Source of the DNA: Holacanthus passer
Taxonomy: Eukaryota; Chordata; Actinopteri; Pomacanthidae
Reading direction: 5' to 3'
Assembly: GCA_025331565.1 (NCBI GenBank)
Contig: JAFREQ010000038.1
Location: 434,001-498,000 of the forward strand
DNA: 64,000 nucleotides
Shown here: positions 1 through 14,900 of the stretch, in pieces
Layout: every line of letters begins with the position of its first letter
Numbering within the stretch: position 1 is the first letter of the stretch
Notes under the pieces: model-generated
What the model was told of the DNA's origin: nothing
The model's input: only the letters and a program-made list of their open reading frames with translations
Databases searched by the model: none
Translations under genes and position numbers: made by a program

Positions 1-50
1 GATACCGCCCCCGATGGCCAACACCAGGAGGAGGAGCTCAGAGAAGGAGG
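1..50 (-). CDS. mpzl2: mpzl2 coding exon 4, partial (transmembrane start)
   Basis: After a CACCTCCAG acceptor the frame reads SFSELLLLVLAIGGGI, the beginning of the membrane helix. The exon continues beyond base 1 of the window. Confidence 0.8.
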
Positions 51-1032
51 CTGGAGGTGAGAAGGAAACACGAAGACTGAGCGCGCTTGTTCGATGTAAC
101 AAAAATGTCATTGCAGCTCAGAGCCATTTTGTTGTGCTTTTGGATGTGTGTGCTGTAAGCTGTCATTGGTACAAAAGCATATTTTCATATTCAGACACAA
201 AAACAACTTTGTTAATCTCCTGACCTTTCCTTTAGCCCCACCATGAGGTTTACATTTGTGGTTCTGAGGGAAAAGAACAACTGTTGGATGGATTGCCATG
301 AAATTTCATACAAACATTAATGGTCACCAGTGGATGATCCCCTATCACCTATAGTGCCATCGTATGTTCAAAGATTTCAATTCAATTTGATATTTTGGTT
401 TATGATTAAAACTTGTAAAACTAATCATATTCCCATCAGCCTCAGCTGCATTTTGTGTTGAGTGCTGAGTAGTTTCTGTAAAATTTAAATATGAATTAAA
501 CTTTGCTTAATTTATTTTTGCTGTCCTCTCTTATGTGGCTTTTCAGCAAGAGATGATAAGATGTGGATGATTTCAGAGACTATATTATATTAATATATAA
601 AAACATGACTATATTTGTGGCATATATGAAGAAATATTTTGTCTGCATACCTGTGGTGACCACGCGGAGTCGTATCTCCCCAACCGTGCCGTGAACATCC
701 GGCGGATTCTTGACCTGGCACATGTACGTGCCGTTGTAGGTGAACTTGACCTGTTGAATTATGATGGAGGCGTCCCGGCCCATGATGTCACCAGCCCAAA
801 TGACGCGCTTCCTGAAAATGCCCTCTACAGGAGGATATGGTTTCTGCTGGTAGTGGAACACCTAAAAGTGAATGTGTAGATTTGGTTGGCACAATAATGG
901 GTTTGATAGTCACAGATAGAAAGTCATACCAAACTGAGTCTGGGGAAGGAAGGTAATTTATTCTCACAGAGACAGAAAGACAAGACATAAAGCCAGACCT
1001 GCTGCTTCTTTCTCTCTCTGTTCTCAATATGC

Positions 1033-1063
<31 letters not shown>

Positions 1064-1194
1064 GACACATACAGGCTGTCTTGGACGCTCTGCAGGGAGC
1101 CTGATGACTCACCGACTCCTCTCTTGGTTGGCTGAGGGGGTGGATGCTCCCTGACACAATGAGGGAGGTTTGAGGTTTGATCTCATTTTCTGGA

Positions 1195-1234
<40 letters not shown>

Positions 1235-3688
1235 AACTCACCGACTCTTCTCGGCCTGGTTTGAGGGGTCTGAAGCTCCAGGAGATGACAATGGAGCTGG
1301 GGTTGATGGGAGCGGAACTCTGGAATGTGCACTTCAGACGTACATCCGTCCCGTTGACTGCCTCCACATCCCCAGATGTGTAGATGCGCATCCCGCTGGC
1401 CTGCAGCACGCCTGCAACATGAGAACACATGGCACAGCAGCAGAGTTTACTTCAAAAGTACAATGCAGGGCACACAGAGCCAAACCTATACATAAATAAA
1501 TGGTTTGTAAAAGAAACACAGATACATATACAAAAATACAACGCAACATATGTAGTATGAATTCACCCTCATCAGTAAATTCCTGCCTAGTGGGTGCCTG
1601 CAGTGTACCCAATGACCCTACCTCTGCCTACGCAGTGCTGCAGCAAGAAAAAAAAATACCTCTAAGTTGTCACAATAACTCCATTAGATACATACATTAC
1701 ACTATATGCTAAAATCCCACAGACTGGTCCCTATGCTGAACGTATGAGATTACATCTGTGAGTGAACTCAAACAACCATTTCATTACATCCTAAAAGTCC
1801 AGACTGATTTGAGATCAGTAGGCCAAATCTATGACATTTAATGAATAATAGCCACTTTCGCTGCACTACTGCAGCAGAGACAGGGCTGAAATTGCCAGTC
1901 TGCTGTATATTATATGGATATGGACTATATCAATCTTAACAGTACGTGGTAGACCTATTAGATGGAAAATGAATGGACTGGAAGAGCGGAGAGGGATATT
2001 GGCAACAATTTGGCTCTTCCACGTAATGATGGATGGAGCTCTACAGAATGGAGTTAGCACTGCACATGCACTGTGCACACACACACGCAGACACACACAC
2101 ACACTGTTGTAGAGAGATGTAGAGAGTTTTTGTCTGGCAGCCAGTCAACGTCATGTCAGGAACCAGTCGAACATGTCTCCCTCTCCCCGAGTCTTGTTTA
2201 TTGAGGTAGATCCATCCTTATTCTTAGGTAAGCCAGTGAATATGTGTGTATGGGTCTAAGTCTCAGTGGAAGTTTATGTGCAGGCTGTCTAGTCCAAATC
2301 ACCTGGTCTATTTATAGAGAGAGTCCTATATATCCCAATAATATCATGAGCCATGTCGAGCCTTATTAAAGTCTGTTCCCCAGCACACAGCAGAGCGTCG
2401 GCGGAGCTCGCAGCCACAGCGAGCTCAGGGTAGCCAAAACTTGTCTTAACATCATTATCACACTCTATGTGATTAACCCGCAGAACAAGGCAAACACTTG
2501 ATGAGAGCTCTGACTATCAGAGACGCTTCAATCTGAGCTGTCCGCACCCCGATGCATTATCTGAGTGTGAGTGTCATCCCAGGCCTCAGTTTCATATCTG
2601 AGATAATTCATTTTTGTTGATGCAATCAACCTGCATCAGGGTTATTCTGTTAGTCTGATGCAAAATGGATTAGATGCAACCTCTCGCTGTTGATTATTAA
2701 AAAAGGTTGCACGATACTTGCAGCACTCTCACGGTGCTCACTGTGATGAATATGAATTATATCATAAAGATTCATGATTTTAAGAGATCTATTCTACAAC
2801 TTAAAATGTACGTTAAGAGACTTGAGGTGGTTTTGCCCTCTGCTGAATGGCCATATAAGGCACCGGGCATAGAAACAAGAAAAGTCCAGGAAGACAAATT
2901 GAGCCATATCGTTACTCCTGCATTATAAATACAGTGAGCTAGATGGGAAAATGTCAGCAGGGGCTCGGCTCCTCAGGCAGCGTGTTCTGTTCCTTATCAG
3001 GCTGGAGAGAGTTTCCTGTGGGCTGGGATGAGAGAGTGGGGTGACCAGACAGCCCCCGCACAGCATTAAACAGACAGGCTTCTCTCTCATCACCGGGCTC
3101 TGACAGCGCTCTAACAGCCTAATGTGTTTTAAATGAGCCCGATGAAACCTGGGAGGAGTGTGTACGAGTGAGCAATACAGGCAGAGTACACACTGCAAGA
3201 AATGTCCGTCTCTGCAAATTGCCAGGTCCTTTTTTTTTTTTTTTTTAAATTATATTTTTTGGGAATGAAAAGCATGTGTCATTGCAGTGAGACTGCAGTA
3301 TAAAATTGTATTGGGCTTTTTTTTTGCATAGTTTCCTTGAAAATAAGGCAGGCGCTTTAACTTGCATCAATAAATTGCTGCTTAAGTCGAGAAAGATGTT
3401 AAAGCAGATTGGTTTTTCAATGCAACACATCTCACCCCACTGGAAGATATTTACACTTGTATAGAGAAAAACATTTTTTATATTACAGAATAATGCTTTC
3501 TTGGACTGACTTCAAAGGGAACAAAGTTTCTCTGCCACCATTCTCTCACTTCCTCGTCTACCTTGCAGTGGAAACATTGAAGTTAGTGGATTAAACCGCC
3601 TGTGTTTTAGGATATTCATTAGCCAGATAACATCAGCACTGGCTGTATAAGTACAGCCAGAAATGACTGCCTCCTTGGCTCGACTGCA

Positions 3689-3726
<38 letters not shown>

Positions 3727-5883
3727 TTTGCATGTGTGTGTGTCAAAACTCAGCAGAAGAGTCCGAACCACCAGGTAAAGGCCTCATATTCCAAATGAGA
3801 CAAATAGAAAAAGGGAGAAAGGAGGAGGAGTGGAAGCAGAAAGTGTTGTATATTTAATTGCATGCGTCACAGAAATGACTATCACTCTTGTCAACACGTA
3901 CAAAAGCCTCATTTCAGACTAAAATACATGGTGTTCTGTTTTAACCGTAGCAGCACAGGCATTGTCAGTCAAATGAAATATCTCTCAACTGTTGAATGCA
4001 CTGCCATGACTTTTTCATTCATACTCCCCAGAAGATCACTCATATTGACTTTGGTGATCCCCTCACTTTTCATGATTTCACTCTTGTCTCAACAACAAAA
4101 TTTAACTCAGGCATCCCTCAAGATTCATTTTAAACATTATGATGATCAATAATTTTTTCATCTAGCGCCAGCATCAGCCTGAACTGTGCTTTGTGTTTGG
4201 TGCTGATCAGCAAATTAAGACACTAAATTACGACAGGAAACATGGTAAATATTATACCTGCAAAACATCCACACGTTAACGTTGCTATTGTGAGCACGTT
4301 AGTATGTCAGTCTGGCTCAAACATGGAGGAGAAGTGGGGGAAAATCTGCCTAATAACAGTCATTACTCATCCAATCAGTACCCACAGTTAAAGCCCTTCA
4401 TTTCCACATCCTTATTACAGAGAGTGGAGTGCACATGGAAGATTAGCTGAGCAATACAGTGCAATGCCGTTCCTCCTCTACCAAATTGTTTAAAAGCTCA
4501 TGCTGTAATGATTCATCATGCTTCATGTATCGGGAGAGAAAAGCGGGTCCTCCAGGCTGTAACACCTCATTTCAAATTTCTTCCCTCAACCAATCTATTT
4601 ACAGTACATGAATTTAAATAAGCGTCGCTAATCTCCTTTCAACAACAAAAAAAAGTGAAACGCTTTCAACTGCGCCGTCCTTTGACGCGAGCTGAGCTGA
4701 TTAAGAATTAAGGTTAATTAGGCCTTTTTGAAGGCAAAATGGATATTAGCTGAATGACAGAACAGTTGGGGCTATGTATAGAGCCTCAATTACAGTACTA
4801 ATTTGTCCCTGCGGCTAAAAGTACATGATCACTATTTAATCGGTCATTAGCAGGCGTTAATTCCTGAGGAGGATGCATGCCATTACATGAGTGAAGACAT
4901 TAAGAGCGCCGAATTTAACTCATTTAGAGAAAGAGAGGAGGGAGGTAAACAAGCAGAAATGAGAGAGCGAGCTTAAGTGATGAACAAGAGCGGGACGATC
5001 GAGGAGATGAAGGAGAGAACGATGTATGGATGGAGGATAACACCGCGATGGAAAATGCATTCTCCTACATAATTGCAGTCTGTAAGGAGGAGATAAGATA
5101 ATTCTGTTTGTTTGCTCGCTTGTTTGTCTGTCCATTCTTCTGCTCCGGCCCGTCTCTATGTCCAGTCTGAGCCGCTCACTTGTTTATGTCTGAACATCCT
5201 GCCCTGACCACACCCAGCGTCCAGAGACAGAGAGAGAGCTTTCACAGCTTATTAAGACGGAGCTATGTACCCGACAGTGGAGGGCAGGGCCAAAGTACAG
5301 ACAAATATCAGAATTTATCCTAATTATGCTTCATATATGGTGGACATTGTCTGGCATGCTGTAGTTATCTTGCAGAATACTTGCATAACAACGTAAGTCA
5401 AAGCAGTAGAAGCACGACTACAAATTTTATCCCAAAACAATTTGTCTTTGTCAATCTTTCATAATCATGCTATAAAAGTAGGTGGTGTGTAATTTATTTC
5501 AATAATTCTCTATGCTGAGGTCTGTCAAGTTGGCGCAGAGTTACTGCTGAGTCAGGGCAAGGAGAAAAGAACAAAACTAAACAAAACAAAAAGAAAGCAA
5601 ATTTCAGATCATAAAAAAACAAGTCTCTCAGTCTTCATTAAGATTGCGTCTCTACTCCACATTTCCCTCATTAAAGTTATTAAATGTTGTGAAACATGCG
5701 AAGTAGATCTGTTACGCTCTTCACTGGCAATTAAAAAGACAAAATTAGAGTCTTTGTGTGAAGTCTGCTGACACTTTGCTGTCTGATCGCTTGAAATTAA
5801 AACCACAATATGAACAATTAAAGACTTTGTAACATGGGATTTCACCTCAGGTCAGCGTCTTATCTAACACAAACTCCCAGAGA

Positions 5884-5916
<33 letters not shown>

Positions 5917-8900
5917 GTAAACTCCAGATGTTTCTATTCATGAACGGACACAACATCAGGAAAATGGGTTGTCAAATGTTCCGTACGTGTGTACATTGTG
6001 TATGTGTGTGGCTCACTGTTGGCACACACACACATTCTCCATTAAATGCACCGGTGTTGGCATTAGTCACTAATATCTGTCAATATGTCCAATATATCAT
6101 AATAAAATGAACTCGCTGAACCTTTCATGGACTTTATTCTACCTGTCAACACGGCTTGCTACAAACTGTACTGGTCTACTGGTCCTTGTGAAGCCAAAGA
6201 GGGCGAACACTTTCATCTACTGTAAAATGATCAAACCAAGCCCACTCCAGTGTGATTAGGTTTGCTTGGCTTGGCAGTCGTCCCAAGATTGTATAAAAGC
6301 CTTCTAAAGAGGCCAAAAAATATCAAGTAGTGTTTGACCTGCCCGTATAATATTTCACCCAATGTCAAAGAGTGCAGGCGGGTTTAAAACTGCATAACCT
6401 CAACTATGCTTTACAGAGTCTCTAGTCTCACATTGCCAGACATAATATATCGATGCATTTGATGTGCCAGTGCAGAGGAAAAAGCTGCAGAGGACATTTT
6501 TTTATCTGCCCGGGGTCAAAAGTCATCATCCTTCCCAGTTGATTAACCATGTAGAGGACTTGAAATCAAAGGAACCGCATTGTTCTTGTTTTGCAGTGTA
6601 GAGCTAGTTGGTACAAATATCACAGGGAAAAATGCAAGATCAGACTCAGAGGTCGATGTATTTATGTTTTCAAAAACTAAGTTTTCGGTTTTAACATTAC
6701 AGGAGGAAAGGCTTCAAGATGAGGACAAAGCATGAACATATCTCAGGTAACAACTTTGGCTGAGATTGCTGGAGTATTAATTTTCCTAAATCTGATAAAA
6801 TCAGGACAGAGCTGCTAACTATAACTCTAATAGTATCCAGGAGCGGCTTCCATACAGTGGGGAAATACTAAACAGTGGATGTGCTGTTGTGAATATAACC
6901 TGTAGCCCAACAAACAAGTTCATGTCTTGTCTTGTATGTATAAAGCTTACACCACCACCACCTACTACACCACCCTCCAAGCTCTTTGGATTACAAGTCT
7001 CGCTCTTACATTCCCGTATGCTGTTGTGGCCTGTGGAGAAATCCAAAGCTCGACAGGTCTGTAGTACCCACAGTAGTAGGCACAGTTGCTGAGCCCTGAC
7101 TGGACATTTACTGTTAGCGGTGTAGTGAACGGTTAATTCTCCAGGCTGCCTTATTAGACTCTGTGTTTATCATCTGGTTAAACACTGCGCTCAGATAGTG
7201 TATATGTCTGCCAAGGTTGGACAACAAGTCTCTGATTTATGTTCTTCACCAAAAAAATAATCCCTCCTTCCTTGCACCATGACCTGACTTTCCACCACAC
7301 ACACGTCTTTAAAACGTATCAACTTTATGATCCTGCTAACAAACAAACAGAACTGTCTGATCAGACTTAGGTACCATGATCAAAGGTGCGTTTTCCAAAA
7401 CCTCAGTGTTTTCAGGCCGTTCTGGGTGTGTTTCACACCGCGGCGAGGCATGCGTGGTATATTGAACTTGAGTCATAACTGTTCAGCAAACATTCTCTGG
7501 TATTCTAAGTATTTTCTTTGACTATCTTAAAAACAATCCACAGAGCAAACATACCGCATCGGACTTATTGCACAATCAAAATCTTCAAAAGTTTCATGTC
7601 GTGCATTTTAGCTTGAGGGCTTGTTGATGCCGTTGCTCATTAACATGCAGATTTTTAAACAGCACAGGGAAAGCAGAGGGAACAGAGCTGTTTTTATATT
7701 ATCATAATATTTGTGATGATGATATCCGGATACCACGAGGATGCCACACAGTTAACAGTCACTGCTTAAGAGGTGTTTCTTTTACAGTACACACTGTGGG
7801 CCTGGTTTTTCCATTTACCAAGGGGATGTTACATCTTCTCGGACTTTACAAGGGGAGAGGGAACACTGCAGGAGAAATCAAGTAGTCGCCACGACTCTCT
7901 AAATCAGGAAATTGGTTTCATTACATTATTTCCTAGATGGTGTGTGTTTGTGCCTTTCCTCTCTTCATTATGGCTCAGAAACAAAGGGACCACCAGAGGA
8001 AACCCGATTCTCTGTTACACCGGTTTTAGAGGAAACACTTAGGACGGGAGCAAACACACAAAGAGCTCAGTGGATTACAAAGAGCCTCTTCTCTGCTTTG
8101 TGAGAGCTTTCACAAGCCCAGGTTAGTTTTCTTCTTCTTTTTTTAAACAAGGCCTGTCTTTCATGCAGGGCTGGACCGAGGGCTGGGAATAGCAGGTTCA
8201 GGTAACAGTGTGTTCGTAGAGGAGGAGGACACAGAGTTGAGGGAGAGGGTGAGTGTTGAGTGGTGTAATTGGAGGGAACCCCTCAGATGGACACAACCAT
8301 GTGTAACATACTACATTTTCTCTATGCAGGTTTACATTCATTCCACTTAGTCATGAACGTGCAGTTGTTTGTAGCAAAAAAAAGTACACACACTCAAAAG
8401 TTCACATACTTTTTTGTACTTTTTTTCTGAGGCTGTTTTCATTGGGCCTCTTAGTTCCAGCTGAAGGAAATATTCATGCCCCAGCATAACATGATATTCA
8501 AACAATAGTGTGCCTGTAGCAAAAATTTGAGGATGGTCTTTTCCTCTTTCAACAAGGGAACGCATCAATGCACAAAGCCATGTTCATAAAGAAATGCTTT
8601 CCCCAGTTAGTGTAGAGGAGCTTGACTAGACAGACCCTGACCTCAACCCCATCCAACTCCTTTGGAAAGACCTGGAACACTGACTACCAGCGTCATTGCC
8701 CAACATCAGTGGCGACTTCACTAATGCTCTTGTGCTTGATTGGGAGCCTGGCCAGACAAGTGAAGGCTGTTATCCAGTAGATTTATGCACATGGTTTTTA
8801 GGATGGCATATGCAACTATCACATATAGGTGTAATATTTAGGCATCCACATACTTGTGGCCGTGTAATGTATGACAAAAGTAAACACATGCACGTACCAG

Positions 8901-11900
8901 AGCAGTACAACCCTGATTCCAAAAAAGTTGGGACACTGTTTACTGACAATGGCTTTACAAAGTGTTCCATGTATTAATCTCCTTTATACAACCATGTGTT
9001 TGACAAAACCTCTCTCCATCCTTGCTTGTGAATGACTGAGTCTTTCCAGGATGAACCTTTCATACCCAATCATGATACTATCACCTGTTACCAATGAACC
9101 TGTTTACCTGTGGACAGATCCAAACAGGTGTTTTTGGATCAGTCCACAACTTTCACAGTCTTTTGTTGATCCTCAAATCAATGAAGTTGATGAGTTCAAA
9201 CATTAAATATATTATATTATATATATTTTTGACATATATATGTCATGTATGTATAGGTCAAAAAGGTTTAGCAAATTATAATATTCTGTTTTATTTATGT
9301 TTTACACAACATCCCAACCTTTAAAATTAATAAAATTGCTGCTTTTTTCATTTCTCTCCCTTCAAGCACTTCACACAAGACCCCTTATCAATCAAACACA
9401 GCTGGCAGGGCTTTCCTTGGATGTTCTGTTTGACTTTCTGCAGGTGGCGCTCATGCCTGTTACTCCAAATAAAGCTGAAGTACAAAATGTATCACTACCA
9501 GAGAGATGTACCAGACACCGGGTGTTTGGAACTGCAAATCTAAAAGCTTTCATTAACTTTATTTATGGGGAATCACTCTTTGTTTTTGTTTCTTTCTTTG
9601 TATAAAAATGTCACAAATTAGAATTCTTATCCCACTTTTAATCCTATAGATTCAAAAACTGCACCAAACTTTAGAAAACCACAAAAAAGTGTTTGAATAC
9701 AGTCTAAAGGTCAGTCCAAACACAGACCAAGCATCAATCTCTTTTTCTAACTCTTTCTTCCTCTCCTTCTTTCCGCCTCCTGCTTCCTCCAGGCCAATTG
9801 TAATTCATCAGGCGGCGGCGTCCAGAGGAAACGTGTAGTGGGTGAGTGAGGATAAGAGTTTAATCCATCAAACCTCTTCCACTCCCACCTCGCAGCTGAC
9901 TCAACAACTTCTCCATGGGATTACAAAGTCCTGAGGGGGGGGTCCAACGCGTACGCTTCGATTCAACACACCCCGAGGCTTCTGTTGGAAAGACGGGCCA
10001 ACGCTCAAAAAACAGACTCAGTATCATTATTTACTACGAGGCTAGACTAGCCGTATGTTAAGTGTCCTGCAGTGATATGAGTCAGAGTGAATCCAGTCCC
10101 GCTGTGACTTCCACCTCTGCTCATGAGCAGATAAATAAGTCAGATACTGACAATATATGCACAGATCAGAAACCACACTATGGAGGAGGTCAAGACCTCT
10201 GCTCTTTGCTTTCCACCTTAAAGGGGCACGCCACTAATTTCACATATGAGCATCAGTTTGATTGTCACAAAATTAACCATTCAGCCTGTAAAGAGCTGTA
10301 TAATATAATATCTTTAGCTCTGAAGGAAGATGATGCTTTTTTCTTTTTTAGAAGAAGAAAGAAAAAGAAACAACACATTTTCCTCTTACAACAAAAAATA
10401 ACTAAGCAATTAAACATACCCTGTTCAGTTCTATACACTAACCATCTTACAGAACTGACACATTTCTAGTTTAATCAGTCCAGCAGAAAGACTTGAATTT
10501 CACCTGTAAACGTGACCTGAAGCGTGTGGTTACACTTTGAGTCTATTTTCTTCTGTTTTACTACAGTGATTGTGTGTTAGACACTTTACAGTATGATAAA
10601 AAATAATCTTGATTACATATCAAATGTGAATTGAGACTTCATATTTAAAACTGAAGGTCTGTGTGGCAAACTTTAGAATAAAATGATGAATATTAAAGAT
10701 CTGTGTATTTAGGTTGCATTGAGTTGCATTTTGGAAGATGTAGGCTCCAGTGTTCAGGGTATCTCAACCTGTGCTGCACTAATTGCAAATATTCTAATGA
10801 AAATGTGTATGTTCTTGTACGTCTCCAGATTTCATGAAAGTGGATGACTAAATAGTTGGTGAGCCACTTTAATTCACAGTCAGACCATCATTACAAAAAA
10901 GGGCTAAAAGAAAGTAGCATTACACGCACATTTGAATTCTTTCCCCATGTGGCTCCTGTGGATACAAATAAGAGTTGAATCAAAGGCAGCTGGACTTGAA
11001 GGTGATTCACTTATCATCCGAGAAATCAGTTCTGAAGAAGCTTCTCGGATAAGAGGTGAAACGTCCAGCTGCCTTTGATTCAACTCTTACTTGAATACCA
11101 TAACCTGGATGACTGAGAACCTTCACAGACACAGCTCCTGCATATAAGAAAGGATATTAATCTTTGCAAATGTGGCAGAGCTAGCCTGAACTCACACCGA
11201 AACCAGAAAAACAGTCTTACATACGTCAGTCACGAGGGCTTCAGTGAAAATGAATGAGAGGAGGAGGCAACATTTAAGTGCACAAGTGTGACCGAACCCT
11301 TGCGTCCTGTCCCTCACCTGCCCCACCTGTTAGCCCCGCCCCTTCTCTCCTCAACTTATTCTCATTCTTTTAAATTGCAGGGTAAAGCATCAGATAATAA
11401 GTAAGCAAAACCGGATGAGTGGCTGCCTCTGCTTCTCTTTCAATAAAGAGGTCATTTTTATTAGTCAGTGTTATAAATAACAATGGCTGAGTGTGTGCAT
11501 GTGAAAGCAGGGCACTAGACAAAGAAAAGGAGATTAAGACATAGTAACTTACCAGCCTGTCAAATTCTATCATCATGACTGCTCTGCATTTAAACACAAA
11601 TGCTTAGCAAATGGCAACTGATGATGAAAACCTGGCTCTCTGCAGATCAGATGACTCAGAAAGAGCTGCTGATATTCTTTGGAAACACTTGATTTATTCC
11701 ATATATCGTAAACCTAGTGGAGGTGTTGCTTTAGCTGGAAGATCAGCTTGTTTACCGTAGCTCTAAACAGTTTTGAGAAGGAGTGACCAGCCAACAGAGT
11801 ATGTAAGAATGTAACTACGCAAACAGAAACCCATGCTAACAAATATGCAGTATTTGCGTTTGGAGAGACACATTCAATTCAATGAGGAGCGTATTTCAAA

Positions 11901-14900
11901 TCCCTCTTTACACTGGGAGCTGAGCGCAGCCTTGCGATTTAAACATGACTCAGGGAGTGCCATGCCTTCACACTCAAACACTTCACAGATGCGCCTTAAG
12001 CCCGCTGTGTGTGGGTTGGTGTGCTCTTGCATACGGACGTGTCATTGTTACTACACACCCCCGGGCATTCCCATCAACACAACACAAAGGCCAGATGTCC
12101 TCCTAGGTGTGTCGACACAGCACAGCCTGTCAGAATGCACAGCAATGCTTTGTTACCCTATTGTGCCGAGATTAGAGACGCCGTGGCACAGAGGTGGGTG
12201 TTATGCCCCAGTAAGACCTACGACAGGCTGCTCGTGTATACTGTAAACCCGACAGAGTTAAAGTGAAGCCCACGCAGCCAGCGTAAGCATCGGCAGGCCA
12301 CGTGTGCATGTGCGTGTGCGCTAAACCTGTAAGTCAGGACAGGTCGGTGCACGTCAGCCTGCGAGCATTTCAGGCGTCTGGTTGAGGAAGGAAATGATAG
12401 AGGAGGACAAAAGGAATCAGAGTGAAGCACAGCACGACAAAAGGCAGATTTTTGTCATCAACAGCAGGGGATCGAAGAAACATTAAGAAAGAACCTTTAG
12501 CCAGCCGCATGTGTTTTTGGTCAATACAGAGGTGTAATGGGAGTCATCCGGTCTAAGTTGTTAAAAGTAATCTAGTGTTTGTTTTCAGTGCGTTTCTTGT
12601 TCTAATTAACAAGTCACGGCATGAAGCTGAGTTGTTATTTTGCCGGTTTTGAATCCAAGCTATCAAAAAAAAAAATGTTTGTCTATAAGCTGTTACCAAA
12701 TGACATAATCTTTCACAACAAACGTATAAAAGAAAAGCAGTACAGAACAACGAAGAACATGCAGATTGTGTCTATTGAACTTTATTTTCATCCGGCTGTC
12801 GAAGGCTACCGCTACAGTTCAGGTCAGATGCTTCAACAGCTCTAAACAAGAGAACCGCTTGAGGCCGTGGAGGAGACAGAGCAAACCACACAACTGTCAG
12901 CAGACACCAACAACCACTATTTTTGGCTCTAATCATTAAATAACTGCTTTATTCTTTTTTTTTTTTTTTTTTTGAAAAGTCAGTGTAGAATATGTTTGTT
13001 GTCCCCAGACAACCAGGAGCCCCAAAGGCCCAACATTAACTCCATTGTTTCTGATCATTTTAATGGCAAATGTAAGCCATTATGTACAATATGAACTAAG
13101 TGGTTCCTTTATCTTTTCTTCTTGCAAATGGATCCTGTATCAAAATCTAGTTTTAAGTTCTTTATTGCTCACACTAAAAGAAGTTGTGCTAAATTAAATT
13201 GCCTGAATCTGGCTGAGTATTATTCCAGCACAGGCTCACAGGTTGGTCTTCGGGTCTTTGTGTGTACTGCACTTGAGAGGAGCTTTGAGGTAAACGGGTA
13301 GGTACACAAAGCATGAACATCTAAAGGGATATATGAGGGGGAAAAAAATAGACTGTTCCTGAAAACAATGCAGGAAGCATGTCGCCGTACATGTTTTGAG
13401 TGTGACCAGATGCTCTCATTCTATCGTGGTGGTTGACTGTGCTGTGCCTCCACCTCCATGAGACAACACAAGAGCTTTTTCCCCGATCCTGCATTGACAC
13501 TGCATGTAGCACGCCTCACAAATACAAAAAGCCTAAATCTGGTAATGATCACGTCGGTTCTAGACAGCAACTCCATTCGGTGTTGTGAAACGCAAAAGCG
13601 CTGCTCCCAAAAGTATCTTGACACAAATCGTGATTTATAGTATTTTTTCACAAACTGCTGCCAAGCACTCTTTAGAAAATACACAAGGGAGGGGTCCGTT
13701 TATCTGTGAGAGCGATGAAGGATTTTTACCACTGCAACAACTGCGATTACGTTTGGAGCAGCAGGAGGAGAGAGAGCTTATTCTGTTTGGTCCATATCAT
13801 ATCTCCTTAAATATAGACTCTTTGAAGCAAGTGCGCGAATGAACACTAACTGTCTTTGATCAGCAATACATGTCAAAACAGCAGAGGGCTGATGGGTAAA
13901 TGTGCGCCGCTTTAATGTCACACTGTACACCTGAAGGGAGGAGGGCTGGAGTGGGAATTATTTTACACACATAATTGCAATTTTCTACCATACGTGTCTC
14001 ATGAAAACGAGATGGCTCTGCTGGCTCGTTTCATCACGCCGTGCCGTTGTGCCAACGCAACAAAGCCAAATGCAGTGGAAGTGATTACAGCATAACAGGC
14101 ATGAGAACCGAGATGCTGCTGAGCTGCAATCGGTTCCAGCACGCTCGTCCTCATCGGCATGCTGTTATTTGATTATCTGTCCCTCTATATCCACACAGTG
14201 TATTTAGTCATCCCCCTGCTCTGTCTGTGTCAGCCCGTGACTGTGTTATGACTGATCTGCAGGCACATGCTCCTTGTAAACAGAAGCAGCCTGCTACTAT
14301 AGTGAATCCCTACATGGTGCTTTGGCAGTGGATGGATCAATCAATATAATCCACTTAAGTGGGATGGACACAGATTATGTCAAGGTTAAACAACCTGAAT
14401 GGATCGCCACTGATGTGCCAATTTGTGATATTAAAAGGTTCTCCATTAGCCCCGCAGTTACAGCATTTATACATGAGCACCCAGAACAATCGGATACGGT
14501 CTATTAAGGTTCATTTCCATATATGATGTTGTGATCCAGACATATCCTGAGCCTCCTGGTAGGGGAAGCAGATGGACTTATCTGCGTCCACTTCAAAGCA
14601 CGGATGCGCATTAAAAGGCAGGAAACGAGCGAGGTTGCATGAAACCAGAACACAATGCAGCCACAGATTGGATGACGGTAAATACTGTAAAACCATTATG
14701 AGTTATGAGAAGTTGCTCCCCTTGTGGCTGTTTTATAGCCTTCGCATGAATCCTCCAGCGGCCCTCCTGGTGCTGCTGTGCCAAGCCGTCCACTTCCCTG
14801 TGACGCACGGAGGGCGCAGAGGGGGGAGGGTGGGGGTCCCTGTGGAGCCTCCACTGATGGAAACACCATCAGGAGTTCTTTTATTTTGAAAGTCCACTCT

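Noticed and set aside
924..1430. 168-codon minus-strand frame as one exon
   Set aside because: It is mpzl2 exon 2 read through its donor into a TG repeat (Cys-Val runs). The true exon ends at 1242; only the copied donor at 1113 is kept as a finding.
10972..11087. Hammerhead ribozyme
   Set aside because: CUGANGA and GAAA strings are present, but stem I does not form and the nucleotide at the cleavage position is G. A palindromic repeat dimer explains the sequence.
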